Assembly: GCA_035308905.1 (NCBI GenBank)
Contig: DATGFS010000050.1
Span: 54,492 to 118,491 of the forward strand
Reading direction: 5' to 3'
From: a bacterium
GTDB taxonomy: Bacteria > Sysuimicrobiota > Sysuimicrobiia > Sysuimicrobiales > Segetimicrobiaceae
DNA: 64,000 nucleotides
Shown: piece after piece, positions 1 through 7,905 of the stretch
Layout of the letters: each line of letters opens with the position of its first letter
Position numbering within the stretch: the first letter of the stretch is position 1
Program-made: the position numbers and the translations under genes
The notes under the pieces: generated by a model
Databases searched by the model: none
What the model was told of the DNA's origin: nothing
What the model saw: only the letters and a program-made list of their open reading frames with translations

Positions 1-130
1 CGGCAAGGCGGGCCGCGCCCGCCACCAGAACATCGACGCAGAGATCCGTGCCCGGAAGACTCTCCGGCGAGTCCGGGGGGCGGCTCGCCGGCGTCGACAG
101 CAGGGTCCCCGGCCGCCGGTCGGCCGGCAC
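1..130 (-). CDS. priA: Probable primosomal protein N' (PriA), N-terminal fragment
   Basis: An open frame reads off the left edge in the same direction as the CoaC-like gene upstream of it. From a GTG at 130 it gives a Pro-rich start and then CVDVLVAGAARLA, which resembles the first strand of the PriA 3'-DNA-binding domain (VDV...DRPFDY in Firmicute PriA). Only 43 codons are visible. In Bacillus-type gene order priA directly follows coaBC, and that context carries much of the call. A GAGGAGG at 151-157 is about 20 nt from the GTG, so the start is unsure. PriA would be the helicase that reloads the replisome at stalled forks. The fragment could be another protein; this is an inference from context and a short motif. 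Confidence 0.4.
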   Translation of the reverse strand, partial: MPADRRPGTLLSTPASRPPDSPESLPGTDLCVDVLVAGAARLA

Positions 131-155
131 GAACGCGTTCGTGGGTCCGACCTCC

Positions 156-716
156 TCAGCGTTTCTCCGCGAGAATCGCGGCGACGGCCTCGACGATCGC
201 CTCCGGCTCGGTCATGCGGCCCAGTCCGACGCGGCCCGAGGCCAGCACCCCCTGCTCCGGCCCGACCACGTGAACGCCGCGGGCGCGCAGGCGGGCGAGA
301 TTCTCCTGGACCGCCGGGGCCTGCGCCATCGCGTCGCTCATCGCCGGCGCGACCACGACCGGCGCCCGGGTGGCGAGCACCGTCGCCGAGACGGGGTCGT
401 CGCCGAACCCGCCGGCCAGCCGCGCGAGCAGATCGGCGGTCGCCGGCGCCACGAGCACCAGATCCGCCCGCTCGCCGAGGGCGACGTGGGGCTCCTCCCA
501 GGGCAGGCCGCCGGCCCACATGTCCGCCACGACCGGCTGCTGCGAGAGCGCGCGGAACGTCAGCGGCGTCACAAACCGCGCCGCCGCCGGCGTCATCACT
601 ACGAAGACCTCGGCGCCGCGCTCCCGCAGCCGGCGTACGACGACCGCGGCCTTGTACGCGGCGATGCTGCCGGTGACGCCGAGGACGATTGTCCGGCCGC
701 GCAGCGACTCCGCCAC
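156..716 (-). CDS. coaC: CoaC-like flavoprotein (HFCD family), catalytic residues altered, no CoaB domain
   Basis: A 186-residue protein of the phosphopantothenoylcysteine decarboxylase fold (FMN enzyme of coenzyme A synthesis). It starts at a GTG directly after the stop of the upstream kinase. The FMN-binding start VLGVTGSIAAYKA and the catalytic-type His (EPHVAL) are present. Normal CoaBC is a ~400-residue fusion with the CoaB synthetase; here a TGA ends the protein after CoaC, and the next frame does not look like CoaB. The PASANT motif reads PATADL, the substrate-clamp motif PxMNxxMW reads PAMSDAMA, and the active Cys of LACGxxGxGR is Ser (LASGRVGLGR). These are positions needed by E. coli CoaC, so ordinary decarboxylase activity is doubtful. 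The fold assignment is firm; the function is not. Confidence 0.8.
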   Translation of the reverse strand: MAESLRGRTIVLGVTGSIAAYKAAVVVRRLRERGAEVFVVMTPAAARFVTPLTFRALSQQPVVADMWAGGLPWEEPHVALGERADLVLVAPATADLLARLAGGFGDDPVSATVLATRAPVVVAPAMSDAMAQAPAVQENLARLRARGVHVVGPEQGVLASGRVGLGRMTEPEAIVEAVAAILAEKR

Positions 717-1259
717 TTACAACCGGCGGCCGGAGCGCTCGCCGCGGAGCGCGCGCGCGAGTCCGGCGATCGCGTGCGTGATGTCTTCCGGGCCCCAGAG
801 CGACGTGTCGAGGATGAGATGGTAGCGGCTCAGGTCGCCGAGATCGATCCGGTACAGCGCCGCGTAGCGCCGGCGTTCGCAGTCCTCGCGATTGTCGACG
901 TCGGCCCGCGCCGCGTCGATCGGCATGCCGTCGCGGGCGGCGACACGGCGCGCCCGCACCTCCGCGGGCGCGCGCAGCCAGACGCGTACGTCGCCGTCGA
1001 CGAGCCAGCCGCTCAGCCGGCTCTCGATGACGATGTCACCGGCGCGCGCTTCCGTCACCTGGGCCTGGTCAATTGCGCGGTCGATCGAGGGATCCTCTTC
1101 GGCCTGGCGGCCGAGCGCGGCGAGTGTGATGCCGCGGCGGCGGGCCTCCTCCCGGAAGATCTCACCGCTGGATAGATACCGGAGCCCGAGGGCCCGCGCC
1201 AGCTCGCGCGCCACGGTGCTCTTGCCCGCGCCGATTTCGCCGCTTACGGTGACAATCAT
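717..1259 (-). CDS. (d)CMP-kinase-like P-loop kinase
   Basis: A 180-residue P-loop kinase. The Walker [10 protein letters not shown] is at residues 7-15, followed by a conserved [13 protein letters not shown] substrate-side segment and a [11 protein letters not shown] lid-like region. This pattern fits the archaeal-type cytidylate kinases (Cytidylate_kin2), which phosphorylate CMP/dCMP with ATP in the cytoplasm. Its ATG overlaps the remA TGA (ATGA), so the two are translationally coupled. In Bacillus-type gene order the slot after remA belongs to guanylate kinase (gmk) and then rpoZ. Here this enzyme occupies the gmk slot and no rpoZ is seen. It does not look like Gmk, so a nucleotide-kinase role other than CMP is possible. 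Confidence 0.7.
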   Translation of the reverse strand: MIVTVSGEIGAGKSTVARELARALGLRYLSSGEIFREEARRRGITLAALGRQAEEDPSIDRAIDQAQVTEARAGDIVIESRLSGWLVDGDVRVWLRAPAEVRARRVAARDGMPIDAARADVDNREDCERRRYAALYRIDLGDLSRYHLILDTSLWGPEDITHAIAGLARALRGERSGRRL

Positions 1260-1552
1260 TCGCCGGCCACCGGTTCCTCTTCGATCTCCTCGTCCTCTTC
1301 CTCGACGGCCTCCTTGCTCGTGAACCGGTGCGCGACCGTCTCGGGCTGAACCGCCGAGAGCACGACGTGTCCGCTGTCGGTGATCACGACCGCGCGCGTC
1401 CGCCGGCCGTACGTCGCGTCGATGAGAATGCCCTTGTCGCGGGCCTCCTGGATGATCCGTTTGATCGGCGCGGAGTCCGGACTCACGATGGCGATGATGC
1501 GGCTGGCCGCCACGATGTTGCCGAACCCGATGTTGATGAGCCGCGTATCCAT
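1256..1552 (-). CDS. remA: RemA-family DNA-binding regulator (DUF370)
   Basis: A 98-residue protein that matches the RemA/DUF370 family: N-terminal [12 protein letters not shown], central [13 protein letters not shown] and [19 protein letters not shown]. Known RemA proteins form ring oligomers that bind DNA and activate matrix and osmoprotection genes in Bacillus; many relatives have no known role. The last ~20 residues form an acidic tail ([10 protein letters not shown]), which is unusual compared with the basic DNA-binding core. The start is the ATG at 1552; longer in-frame readings overlap yicC and are not protein-like. It sits between yicC and the CMP-kinase-like gene, the standard Firmicute neighbourhood. 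Confidence 0.9.
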   Translation of the reverse strand: MDTRLINIGFGNIVAASRIIAIVSPDSAPIKRIIQEARDKGILIDATYGRRTRAVVITDSGHVVLSAVQPETVAHRFTSKEAVEEEDEEIEEEPVAGE

Positions 1553-1572
1553 GGCCGCCCCGTCCTCCGCCG

Positions 1573-2469
1573 TCACTCGACGTTCTGAATCTGTTCCCGC
1601 AAACTCTCCAGCTCGCCCTTGATGGCGATCACGTGCCTGGTGATCTCGAGATCGTTCGCTTTGCTGCCGATCGTGTTGGCCTCCCGGCCGATTTCCTGAA
1701 CGATGAACTCCAACGTCCGGCCGATGGCGCCGGGGCCCGCCAGCGTCGTGCGAGACTGCGCGAGGTGGCTGCGGAACCGCGTCAGCTCCTCGGTGATGTC
1801 CGAACGGTCGGCAAACAACGCCACCTCCGTGGCGAGCCGGCCCGGATCGACCGCAACCGACCCGGCGAGCTCCTGAACGCGGCGCTCCAGCCGGGCGTGA
1901 TAGTCCTCGACTACCGCGGGGGCCCGCGCCGCGATCGCCTCGGCGACGCCCTCCATCCGCGCCAGGCGGGCGAGCAGGTCGGCGCTGAGACGGGCGCCCT
2001 CGGCCTCCCGCATCGCCACCAACTTCTCGAGCGCGGCGCCGACGCCGCTTTCGACGGCCGGCCACGCCGCCTCCACATCGGCCTTCTCGTCCTCGATCTT
2101 GACGAGGTCGGGCAGCGACAGGAGCAGCGAAAGGTCGACCGTACCGGACACCGGCAGCGCCTGTCGCAGGCCGTCCAGGGCACTTATGTAGGCCTTGGCG
2201 AGCTCCGTGTCGGTCTTGACCGTACGCGGCCGCCGGCCGTAATCGTCCCGCACGACGACGACGTCCACCCGGCCCCGCAGTACCCGGCTCTGGACGAGGG
2301 CGCGGATCCGGTCCTCGAGTTGGGACAGGTCTCGGGGCGTCCGGACCACCACCTCGCAGAACCGGTGGTTAACCGACCGGACCTCGACTCCGTAGCGGCC
2401 CGCGCCGGCAATGATTTCTCCGGCTCCGAATCCCGTCATGCTGCGCGCCACGGTCAGGAAGTCCGGCAT
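1573..2469 (-). CDS. yicC: YicC-family endoribonuclease
   Basis: A 298-residue protein with the typical YicC start [11 protein letters not shown] and EVRSVNHRF, and the C-terminal block [21 protein letters not shown] of the DUF1732 part. YicC proteins are endoribonucleases linked to RNA turnover and stationary-phase survival. The length matches the family (~290). The ATG at 2469 follows AAGGAG with a 12-nt spacer; a GTG at 2451 would give VARSMTGFG and is the alternative start. The gene begins an operon with remA and the kinase, divergent from rqcH, an arrangement shared with Bacillus (yloA/yloC). Confidence 0.9.
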   Translation of the reverse strand: MPDFLTVARSMTGFGAGEIIAGAGRYGVEVRSVNHRFCEVVVRTPRDLSQLEDRIRALVQSRVLRGRVDVVVVRDDYGRRPRTVKTDTELAKAYISALDGLRQALPVSGTVDLSLLLSLPDLVKIEDEKADVEAAWPAVESGVGAALEKLVAMREAEGARLSADLLARLARMEGVAEAIAARAPAVVEDYHARLERRVQELAGSVAVDPGRLATEVALFADRSDITEELTRFRSHLAQSRTTLAGPGAIGRTLEFIVQEIGREANTIGSKANDLEITRHVIAIKGELESLREQIQNVE

Positions 2470-2600
2470 GGCGCGGCGAATCTCCTTCTTGCTCGTCCGC
2501 ACGCGTTCGGACGCGATCTTTCGACGCACGGCCGGCTGGGCCTACGGCGTGCGCCAGTACGCCCCGGCATCGACCAGGGCTCGGCCCGGAGGCTCGATCG

Positions 2601-4322
2601 TTGGCCACCGTCCCACCACCGGCCCTCGACGCATTGTCCCTCGCCGCGATTGCGGCGGACCTGAACGCGTACGCCGGTCACCGTCTGGCGGGGGTGCGGC
2701 AGCCCGATCCGCAGACGATCGTGCTCGGTTTACGCGACGGACGGCGAACAGAGGACGTATTTTGCTCGATTCATCCCCAGGCGGCGCGACTCCATCTCGG
2801 GGCGCCCCGCATCGCCGGCGAGCGGCTCGGATCGTTTGGCCTGCTGCTGCGCAGCCGCCTCATCGATGCGCATCTGACCCGCGTCGCGCAGCCGCCGTTT
2901 GAACGCATCCTCTACCTCGAGTTGGACACTCTGGACGGTGCGCACACGCTGGTCGCCGAGCTCATGGGCCGGTACAGCAACCTCATTCTCGTGCGCGGCG
3001 CCGGCGCGTCCGGCGTGGTGGTGGGCGCGCTGAAGATCGTGACAGAACAGATGTCGCGGCGATCGGTCACCCCGGGCCGTCCGTACCGCCTGCCGCCCGC
3101 CGACCGGCCGCACCCCGATGCGATCGAGCCGGAGACGCTCGCGCCGCTGCTGACCGGCGAGCGGCCGGTGTGGCGCGCCCTCGCCCAGGGGGTGCTCGGG
3201 CTCGGACCCGTGCTCGCGCACGAGGCGGCGCTTCGCGCGGGCGTCGATCCCGACGTCCCGGCCGCGCACGCCGCCCCCCACGCCTCCGCGATCGCCGAAG
3301 TGATCAAGGCGCTGGCGGGCGCCTTTCGCGCGGCGCAGTTCGCCCCGACGCTCTACCTCCGCGACGGACGTCCGGCCGCCTTTGCGGCCCTCCCGCTCCG
3401 CGTGTACGCGGCGCTCGAAGCGGCTCCGGTCGAGACGATGAGCGAGGCGGTGCGCCGCTACTACGAGGCGGCGGCCGGCAGTACGGTGCTCGAAGAACGG
3501 CGGCGCGCGCTTGCGGCGGCCGTCGCCGCTTCATTTCGGCAAACGGAGCGGGCGCTCGAGGCGAACCGCGCGGCGCTCAGGGAGAGCGAGGCGGCCGAGC
3601 GCTTCCGGGTCTTCGGCGAGCTGCTCCTGACGTACGGACGCGACGTACCTTCCGGCGCCGCGTCGGTATCCGTTCCCGATCACACGGCGGCGGGGACCGC
3701 GGTCGAGATCCCGCTCGATCCCGCCCTCGGCCCGGTGGAGAATGCGCAGCGGTATTTCCGACGGTACACCAAAGCGCGCGCGGCGGCGTCGGCGATTCCG
3801 TCCCGCATCGCCACGCTGGAGGCGACGGCGGTCGCGCTGCGCGAAGCGGCGATGCACATCGAAACGGCGGCCACCGCCGACGATCTCTACGAAGTGCACA
3901 CCGATCTCGTCGCGCGGCGTCTCGTGCGCCGGCCGCCGCGCACACGCCCGGCGGCGCGCTCTGGGCCGCGGCGGTTCGCGGGGCCCGACGGGGCGGTCAT
4001 CATCGCGGGCCGCAGCTCGCGCGAGAACGACCACGTCACGTTTCACGTCGCCGGGCCGGACGATCTATGGCTGCACGCGCGGGCGATCCCCGGCGCGCAC
4101 GTCGTCCTCAAGACGCCGGGGACGCCGAGCGAGTCGTCGGTGACCGCGGCGGCGCAGGTGGCCGCGTATTACAGCGAGGGCCGGCAGGCGGCGCAGGTCG
4201 CGGTCGACGTGGTGCCGCGCCGGCAGGTGCGCAAGGCGCGCGGCGCGCCGCCGGGGGCCGTCATTTACGAAGGCGAGCGAACGCTGCGGGTCAGCCCGGC
4301 GCTCCCGCCGGATGCGCGCTAG
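2601..4322 (+). CDS. rqcH: RqcH/NFACT ribosome quality control protein (Rqc2 homologue)
   Basis: A 573-residue NFACT-family protein, the same length as B. subtilis RqcH/YloA. The NFACT-N domain fills roughly residues 10-200 (MGRYSNLILV...G), coiled-coil segments lie around 290-430, and an NFACT-R domain ends the protein (DDLWLHARAIPGAHVVL, AAYYSEGRQAAQVAVD). RqcH binds obstructed 50S subunits and adds C-terminal Ala tails to stalled peptides. The TTG start at 2601 is supported by GGAGG 8 nt upstream. It is the only plus-strand gene in the first 19 kb and is transcribed away from yicC; the 130-bp gap must hold both promoters. Confidence 0.92.
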   Translation: MATVPPPALDALSLAAIAADLNAYAGHRLAGVRQPDPQTIVLGLRDGRRTEDVFCSIHPQAARLHLGAPRIAGERLGSFGLLLRSRLIDAHLTRVAQPPFERILYLELDTLDGAHTLVAELMGRYSNLILVRGAGASGVVVGALKIVTEQMSRRSVTPGRPYRLPPADRPHPDAIEPETLAPLLTGERPVWRALAQGVLGLGPVLAHEAALRAGVDPDVPAAHAAPHASAIAEVIKALAGAFRAAQFAPTLYLRDGRPAAFAALPLRVYAALEAAPVETMSEAVRRYYEAAAGSTVLEERRRALAAAVAASFRQTERALEANRAALRESEAAERFRVFGELLLTYGRDVPSGAASVSVPDHTAAGTAVEIPLDPALGPVENAQRYFRRYTKARAAASAIPSRIATLEATAVALREAAMHIETAATADDLYEVHTDLVARRLVRRPPRTRPAARSGPRRFAGPDGAVIIAGRSSRENDHVTFHVAGPDDLWLHARAIPGAHVVLKTPGTPSESSVTAAAQVAAYYSEGRQAAQVAVDVVPRRQVRKARGAPPGAVIYEGERTLRVSPALPPDAR

Positions 4323-4325
4323 CGA

Positions 4326-4841
4326 TTACACAGGTTCTTCGATCACGACCTCGTCGACGCCGTCGATCTCCCTGAGGCGCACGGCCACCTGTTCGCGCGA
4401 AGACGTCGGGAGGTTCTTGCCGACGTAGTCGGGCCGGATCGGCAGCTCGCGGTGGCCGCGGTCGACCAGCACCGCGAGCTGGATGCCGGAGGGCCGGCCG
4501 CGGTCGATCAGCGCGGCGATCGCCGCGCGGACCGTGCGGCCGGTGTAGAGCACGTCGTCGACGAGGACGATCGGCCGGCCCGCGATCGGAAACGGCAGGC
4601 GCGTATCGGCTTCCGCCGACGCGGGGCGCGTCTCGCGGTCGTCGCGGTAGGCGCTCACGTCGAGCGTGCCGACGGGAATCTCGGCGCCTTCCGCCGCGGC
4701 GATCGCGGCCGCCAGCCGCTCGGCGAGGTGCACTCCGCGGCGCTGGATCCCCACGAGCGACAGCCCCGCGGCGCCCTTGTTGCGCTCGACGATCTCGTGC
4801 GCCATGCGGGTTATCGTCCGCCGGATCGTCTCCTGATCCAT
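4326..4841 (-). CDS. pyrR: PyrR bifunctional pyrimidine regulator / uracil phosphoribosyltransferase
   Basis: A 171-residue PRTase-fold protein. The PRPP loop reads [16 protein letters not shown], the start has the PyrR pattern [16 protein letters not shown], and a C-terminal GKNLPTS segment is present. PyrR binds pyr mRNA with UMP/UTP and attenuates pyr operons; many also convert uracil to UMP. The ATG at 4841 with AAAGG upstream gives the usual family size; longer readings only extend through rluD-side sequence. No pyr biosynthesis gene lies in the window, so its targets must be elsewhere. It sits directly after the rluD-type gene, as in many Firmicutes. Confidence 0.93.
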   Translation of the reverse strand: MDQETIRRTITRMAHEIVERNKGAAGLSLVGIQRRGVHLAERLAAAIAAAEGAEIPVGTLDVSAYRDDRETRPASAEADTRLPFPIAGRPIVLVDDVLYTGRTVRAAIAALIDRGRPSGIQLAVLVDRGHRELPIRPDYVGKNLPTSSREQVAVRLREIDGVDEVVIEEPV

Positions 4842-4890
4842 GACCCGCGCCTTTTCCCGCCGCTCCACGCTTCGCGCCACCTCCGCGGCC

Positions 4891-5958
4891 CTATCCTTCG
4901 CTTCCGGGCGGAACGTCCCCCGTCTGACGCAGGTCCGGCCGCGATCCGGCGGCCTCCTGCCCCGCCTCGGCGCGCAACCGCGCAAGAAGGCGCGCGATGT
5001 CACCCGGCAGCGGCGCCGTGCACGTCACGCGCCGCCCGGTGCGCGGGTGCGTGAATTCGAGGCGCGCGGCGTGGAGCGCCTGCCGCGTGATCTCCGGACC
5101 CCCCGGCCCGCGCCGCGGACCCAAGCGGGCGCGGCCGTAGACCGGATCGCCGAGCAGCGGATATCCGGCGTGCGCGAGATGAACACGAATCTGGTGCGTA
5201 CGCCCGGTCTCGAGCCGGCACGCCACGAGCGTCGCGTCCCGGAACCGCTCGAGCACGGTGTAGTGTGTGACCGCGTGGCGGCCCGCCGGCACCACCGCGA
5301 TGCGGGTCCGCTGCACCGGATGCCGGCCGAGGGCGGCCGTGACGGTCCCCTCGTCGCGGCGCACGCGGCCGCGCACGACGGCGAGGTACGTCCGCTGCGC
5401 CGTGTGCGCCTTGAACTGCGCGGCGAGCGCGCGGTGCGCCGCGTCGGACTTCGCCACAACCAAGAGGCCCGACGTGTCCTTGTCGAGACGGTGGACGATG
5501 CCCGGCCGCAGCTCTCCGCCGATCCCCGCGAGGTCGCGGACCGCCGACAGGAGCGCGTTGACGAGCGTGCCCGACGGATGGCCGGGCGCGGGATGAACGG
5601 TCAGTCCGGCCGGCTTGTTCACGACGAGGAGATCCGCGTCTTCCAGCACGATGTCGAGCGGGATCGCCTCGGGATGCACGCCGGACGGTGCGGGCAGAGG
5701 TACGGTGATCTCCACCGCCTGGCCGCGCCGCACCCGGAACGCCGGCTTCCGCGGTCGTGCGTCCACGCTGACGCGCCCCTCGACCGCCAGCTGCGCGATG
5801 CGGGATCGCGAAAGCGACGGCACGTGCGCGGCGACCACGACATCGAGCCGGCGGCCGTCGTCGGCCGCGGCCGCATCGAACCGGTGGACCGTTGGACCGG
5901 CTTCTATTTCATGGTGGCCGGCCGAAGACCGGCCGGCACTAAGCCCGGCCCTGCTCAC
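4891..5958 (-). CDS. rluD: RluD-family 23S rRNA pseudouridine synthase
   Basis: The protein has an S4 RNA-binding domain ([20 protein letters not shown]) and an RluA-type catalytic domain with the active Asp in [17 protein letters not shown], then RTYLAVVRG and [14 protein letters not shown]. Members modify uridines in 23S rRNA helix 69 or related sites. The start is uncertain: no ATG lies in frame before the S4 domain. The GTG at 5958 overlaps the 3' end of lgt and gives 355 residues, but its first ~25 residues translate the palindromic repeat at 5897-5937. A start inside the repeat by a rare codon is possible. The gene follows lgt and precedes pyrR. Confidence 0.88.
   Translation of the reverse strand: MSRAGLSAGRSSAGHHEIEAGPTVHRFDAAAADDGRRLDVVVAAHVPSLSRSRIAQLAVEGRVSVDARPRKPAFRVRRGQAVEITVPLPAPSGVHPEAIPLDIVLEDADLLVVNKPAGLTVHPAPGHPSGTLVNALLSAVRDLAGIGGELRPGIVHRLDKDTSGLLVVAKSDAAHRALAAQFKAHTAQRTYLAVVRGRVRRDEGTVTAALGRHPVQRTRIAVVPAGRHAVTHYTVLERFRDATLVACRLETGRTHQIRVHLAHAGYPLLGDPVYGRARLGPRRGPGGPEITRQALHAARLEFTHPRTGRRVTCTAPLPGDIARLLARLRAEAGQEAAGSRPDLRQTGDVPPGSEG
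5897..5937 (-). repeat. Palindromic intergenic repeat, copy 1
   Basis: On the minus strand this reads an 8-bp perfect stem GCCGGCCG / CGGCCGGC with loop GTCTT, then the tail CACCATGAAATAGAAGCCGG. Four more copies lie at 18773-18813, 48367-48408, 62318-62359 and 62355-62395. It lies directly after the lgt stop codon (5939-5941) and before the rluD-type coding domain. Confidence 0.8.
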
Positions 5959-6772
5959 CGGAGTCGGACTGCGCGGGAGCGCCGCCCGCGTCCCCAAGAT
6001 CGGACGCCGTTTCCATATCCGCCGCCTCGGCGGGCTCGGTTTCCGCGGGACGCCGGCCGAGCGCGAACCAGATCGCCGGCGAGACCACGGCGACAAGGAG
6101 ACTCAGCGCCTGGGCGATCGTGAACGGCCCGACGGTGCGCGGGCTGTCCATGAACACCTCGACCACCGTCCGCGCGATGCCGTAGAGGCCGAGATACGCC
6201 CAAAACACACGCCCGGGGGCGTGCGGACGGCCCACGGCCGGCTGCACGATCGCCAAGATGATGACAGATGCGAGCATCAGGTACAGCTGCGTCGGATGCC
6301 GCGCCTCGCCGAAAAGGGTGACCGCCCACGGCACGGACGCGGCGCGCCCGTAGTTGAGGCCGTACAGCAGCGTGCCGATCATCGCGATCGCGTAGCCCAG
6401 CGCGAGTCCCGGCGCCGCGGCGTCGGCCAGCCATCCGAGGCTCCACCCGCGGCGGCGGCTGTACAACCACGCGACCAACGCGCCGCCCGCGAGCGCCCCG
6501 TAGTACGCGAGTCCGGCGTCTCTCCAGATCGTGAACACGCGCGCCCAGTCGGCGGCGAAGTCGCGAATGTTGACGAGGACGTACCCGATACGCGCGCCGA
6601 TCACGCCGCCGATGATCGAGTAGAGGCTCAGGTCGAGGATCTCCCCGCCATCCCACCCCCACCGCGACGTCCGTGTCCGCAGCAGCAGAATTCCCGCGAC
6701 GAACGCCACCAGCAGGAACACGCCGAACGACGACACGGGAAACGGCCCGATCTGGAAGAGCACGGGCTTCAT
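5939..6772 (-). CDS. lgt: Phosphatidylglycerol:prolipoprotein diacylglyceryl transferase
   Basis: A 277-residue polytopic membrane protein. The Lgt signatures are present: IGGVIGARIGYVLVN with the key Arg, and HPTQLYLM in the middle. About seven hydrophobic segments are visible, followed by a 35-residue acidic cytoplasmic tail. Lgt attaches diacylglycerol from phosphatidylglycerol to the lipobox Cys of lipoprotein precursors, the step before LspA. The ATG at 6772 lies 3 nt past the lspA stop, so lspA and lgt form a lipoprotein-maturation pair. The membrane location is inferred from hydrophobicity. Confidence 0.95.
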   Translation of the reverse strand: MKPVLFQIGPFPVSSFGVFLLVAFVAGILLLRTRTSRWGWDGGEILDLSLYSIIGGVIGARIGYVLVNIRDFAADWARVFTIWRDAGLAYYGALAGGALVAWLYSRRRGWSLGWLADAAAPGLALGYAIAMIGTLLYGLNYGRAASVPWAVTLFGEARHPTQLYLMLASVIILAIVQPAVGRPHAPGRVFWAYLGLYGIARTVVEVFMDSPRTVGPFTIAQALSLLVAVVSPAIWFALGRRPAETEPAEAADMETASDLGDAGGAPAQSDSGEQGRA

Positions 6773-6775
6773 CCG

Positions 6776-7234
6776 TCACCTCCGTTCGCGGAGCAGTGCC
6801 AGGACGAGCAGCCCGGCCCCCACGACGATGGCGGAATCCGCCACGTTGAATACCGGCCAGACGTGAACGTCGAGGTAATCGATGACGTATCCAAAGCGCA
6901 GCCGCTCGACCACGTTTGCGGCGGCGCCCCCCAGCACCAGGCCGAGCCCCCACCGGACGGCGGCGGTCCGTGGCCAAGCGTCCTTATTGTAGAGGGCCAC
7001 CGCGAGAACGGTCAAGGCGAGCACCACGATCGCCGCCGGCGGCAGGCCGCGCAGGAGACTGAAGGCGATCCCGGTGTTTGATACCAGCGTGAGCGAGAGG
7101 ACCCCCGGAATGACGACCCGTTCAACGCCCGGGGCCAAATGCGCGCGCGCCGCCGCGCCGGCGGCGAGCCCGCCGCCGCACGCCAGGATGAAGCCGGCGG
7201 CGCCGGCCGCCCGTGCGCCGGCGGGCCGGTGCAC
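6776..7234 (-). CDS. lspA: Lipoprotein signal peptidase II
   Basis: A 152-residue membrane aspartic protease with four hydrophobic helices. The two catalytic Asp lie in GYVIDYLDVHVWP and FNVADSAI; NTGIAFSLL is the family's N-terminal block. It cuts lipoprotein signal peptides after lipidation by Lgt, encoded next in the operon. The start is a GTG at 7234, which gives the normal family length; the first ~10 residues are basic, as expected for a cytoplasmic start. Confidence 0.94.
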   Translation of the reverse strand: MHRPAGARAAGAAGFILACGGGLAAGAAARAHLAPGVERVVIPGVLSLTLVSNTGIAFSLLRGLPPAAIVVLALTVLAVALYNKDAWPRTAAVRWGLGLVLGGAAANVVERLRFGYVIDYLDVHVWPVFNVADSAIVVGAGLLVLALLRERR

Positions 7235-7263
7235 CGCCGTCCGGCCGCGAACCCGTCGTCTGT

Positions 7264-7905
7264 TCAGCGCATCGCGCTGCGCAGCCGCTCTTCGCGCTCC
7301 TTACATTTGATGCACAGCCGCGTGTAGGGAATGGCGCGGAGGCGGTTCGCGTCGATCAGCCGGCCGCAGCCGTCGCAGACCCCGTACGTCCCGCTGCGGC
7401 CGCGGCGCAGGGCGTCTTCCACCATCTGCAGCATGCCCTGCACGCTGCTCTCCAGCGCGAGGCCCTTTTCCCGCTCGAACGTCTCCGTGGCCACGTCGAC
7501 GAGATCGTCATCGTAGCTGCCCGAGACGTCCGCGACCGGCTTCTCCTCCGTCTTGACCTGGTGCTGCTCCATCTCCGTGAGTTCCTGACGGAGGCGGCGG
7601 CGCTCGTCCGTGAGGCGGCGCATGTACGGCTCGAGCCGCGTACCCGACAGGCCGCGGGCGCGGACGATCGGCTTCGGCGCCGGCTCCGGCGGAACGGCCG
7701 GGGCCACGGCGCGTGCGCGCCGGGCCGCCGGCTTCTTCGCTTCGACCAGGACGTTTTTGCTCCGCCCGCGCGCCGCGGTGTTATCGGCGCCGCGGGCCCG
7801 CGCGGCCGCGGTTTGGGGACGCCGGGACCCCGTCTTCCGCGGGGCACGCGCGCGGGCCGCCGCGGTTGCGCGGGCAGGTTTTTTGGGAGAACGACGTGCG
7901 CGCAT
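7264..7905 (-). CDS. DksA/TraR-type zinc-finger protein with histone-H1-like N-terminal tail
   Basis: A 213-residue protein in two parts. Residues ~95-213 carry the DksA/TraR pattern: a coiled-coil region rich in Glu/Arg, then a C4 zinc finger (YGVCDGCGRLI ... RLCIKCKEREE). Family members bind the RNA polymerase secondary channel; the Gram-positive YteA-like branch is less studied. Residues 1-90 are almost only Ala, Arg, Lys and Pro (PKKPARATAAARARAPRK), as in linker-histone tails, and may bind nucleic acid. The ATG at 7905 abuts the racemase stop. The gene lies before lspA, a common Firmicute setting for dksA-like genes. The true coiled-coil tip Asp residues cannot be assigned by eye. Confidence 0.85.
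   Translation of the reverse strand: MRARRSPKKPARATAAARARAPRKTGSRRPQTAAARARGADNTAARGRSKNVLVEAKKPAARRARAVAPAVPPEPAPKPIVRARGLSGTRLEPYMRRLTDERRRLRQELTEMEQHQVKTEEKPVADVSGSYDDDLVDVATETFEREKGLALESSVQGMLQMVEDALRRGRSGTYGVCDGCGRLIDANRLRAIPYTRLCIKCKEREERLRSAMR

Noticed and set aside
1..130. Left-edge frame as the CoaB half of a split CoaBC
   Set aside because: The visible residues lack the Gly-rich CoaB start (TxGxTxExID) and fit a PriA N-terminus better.
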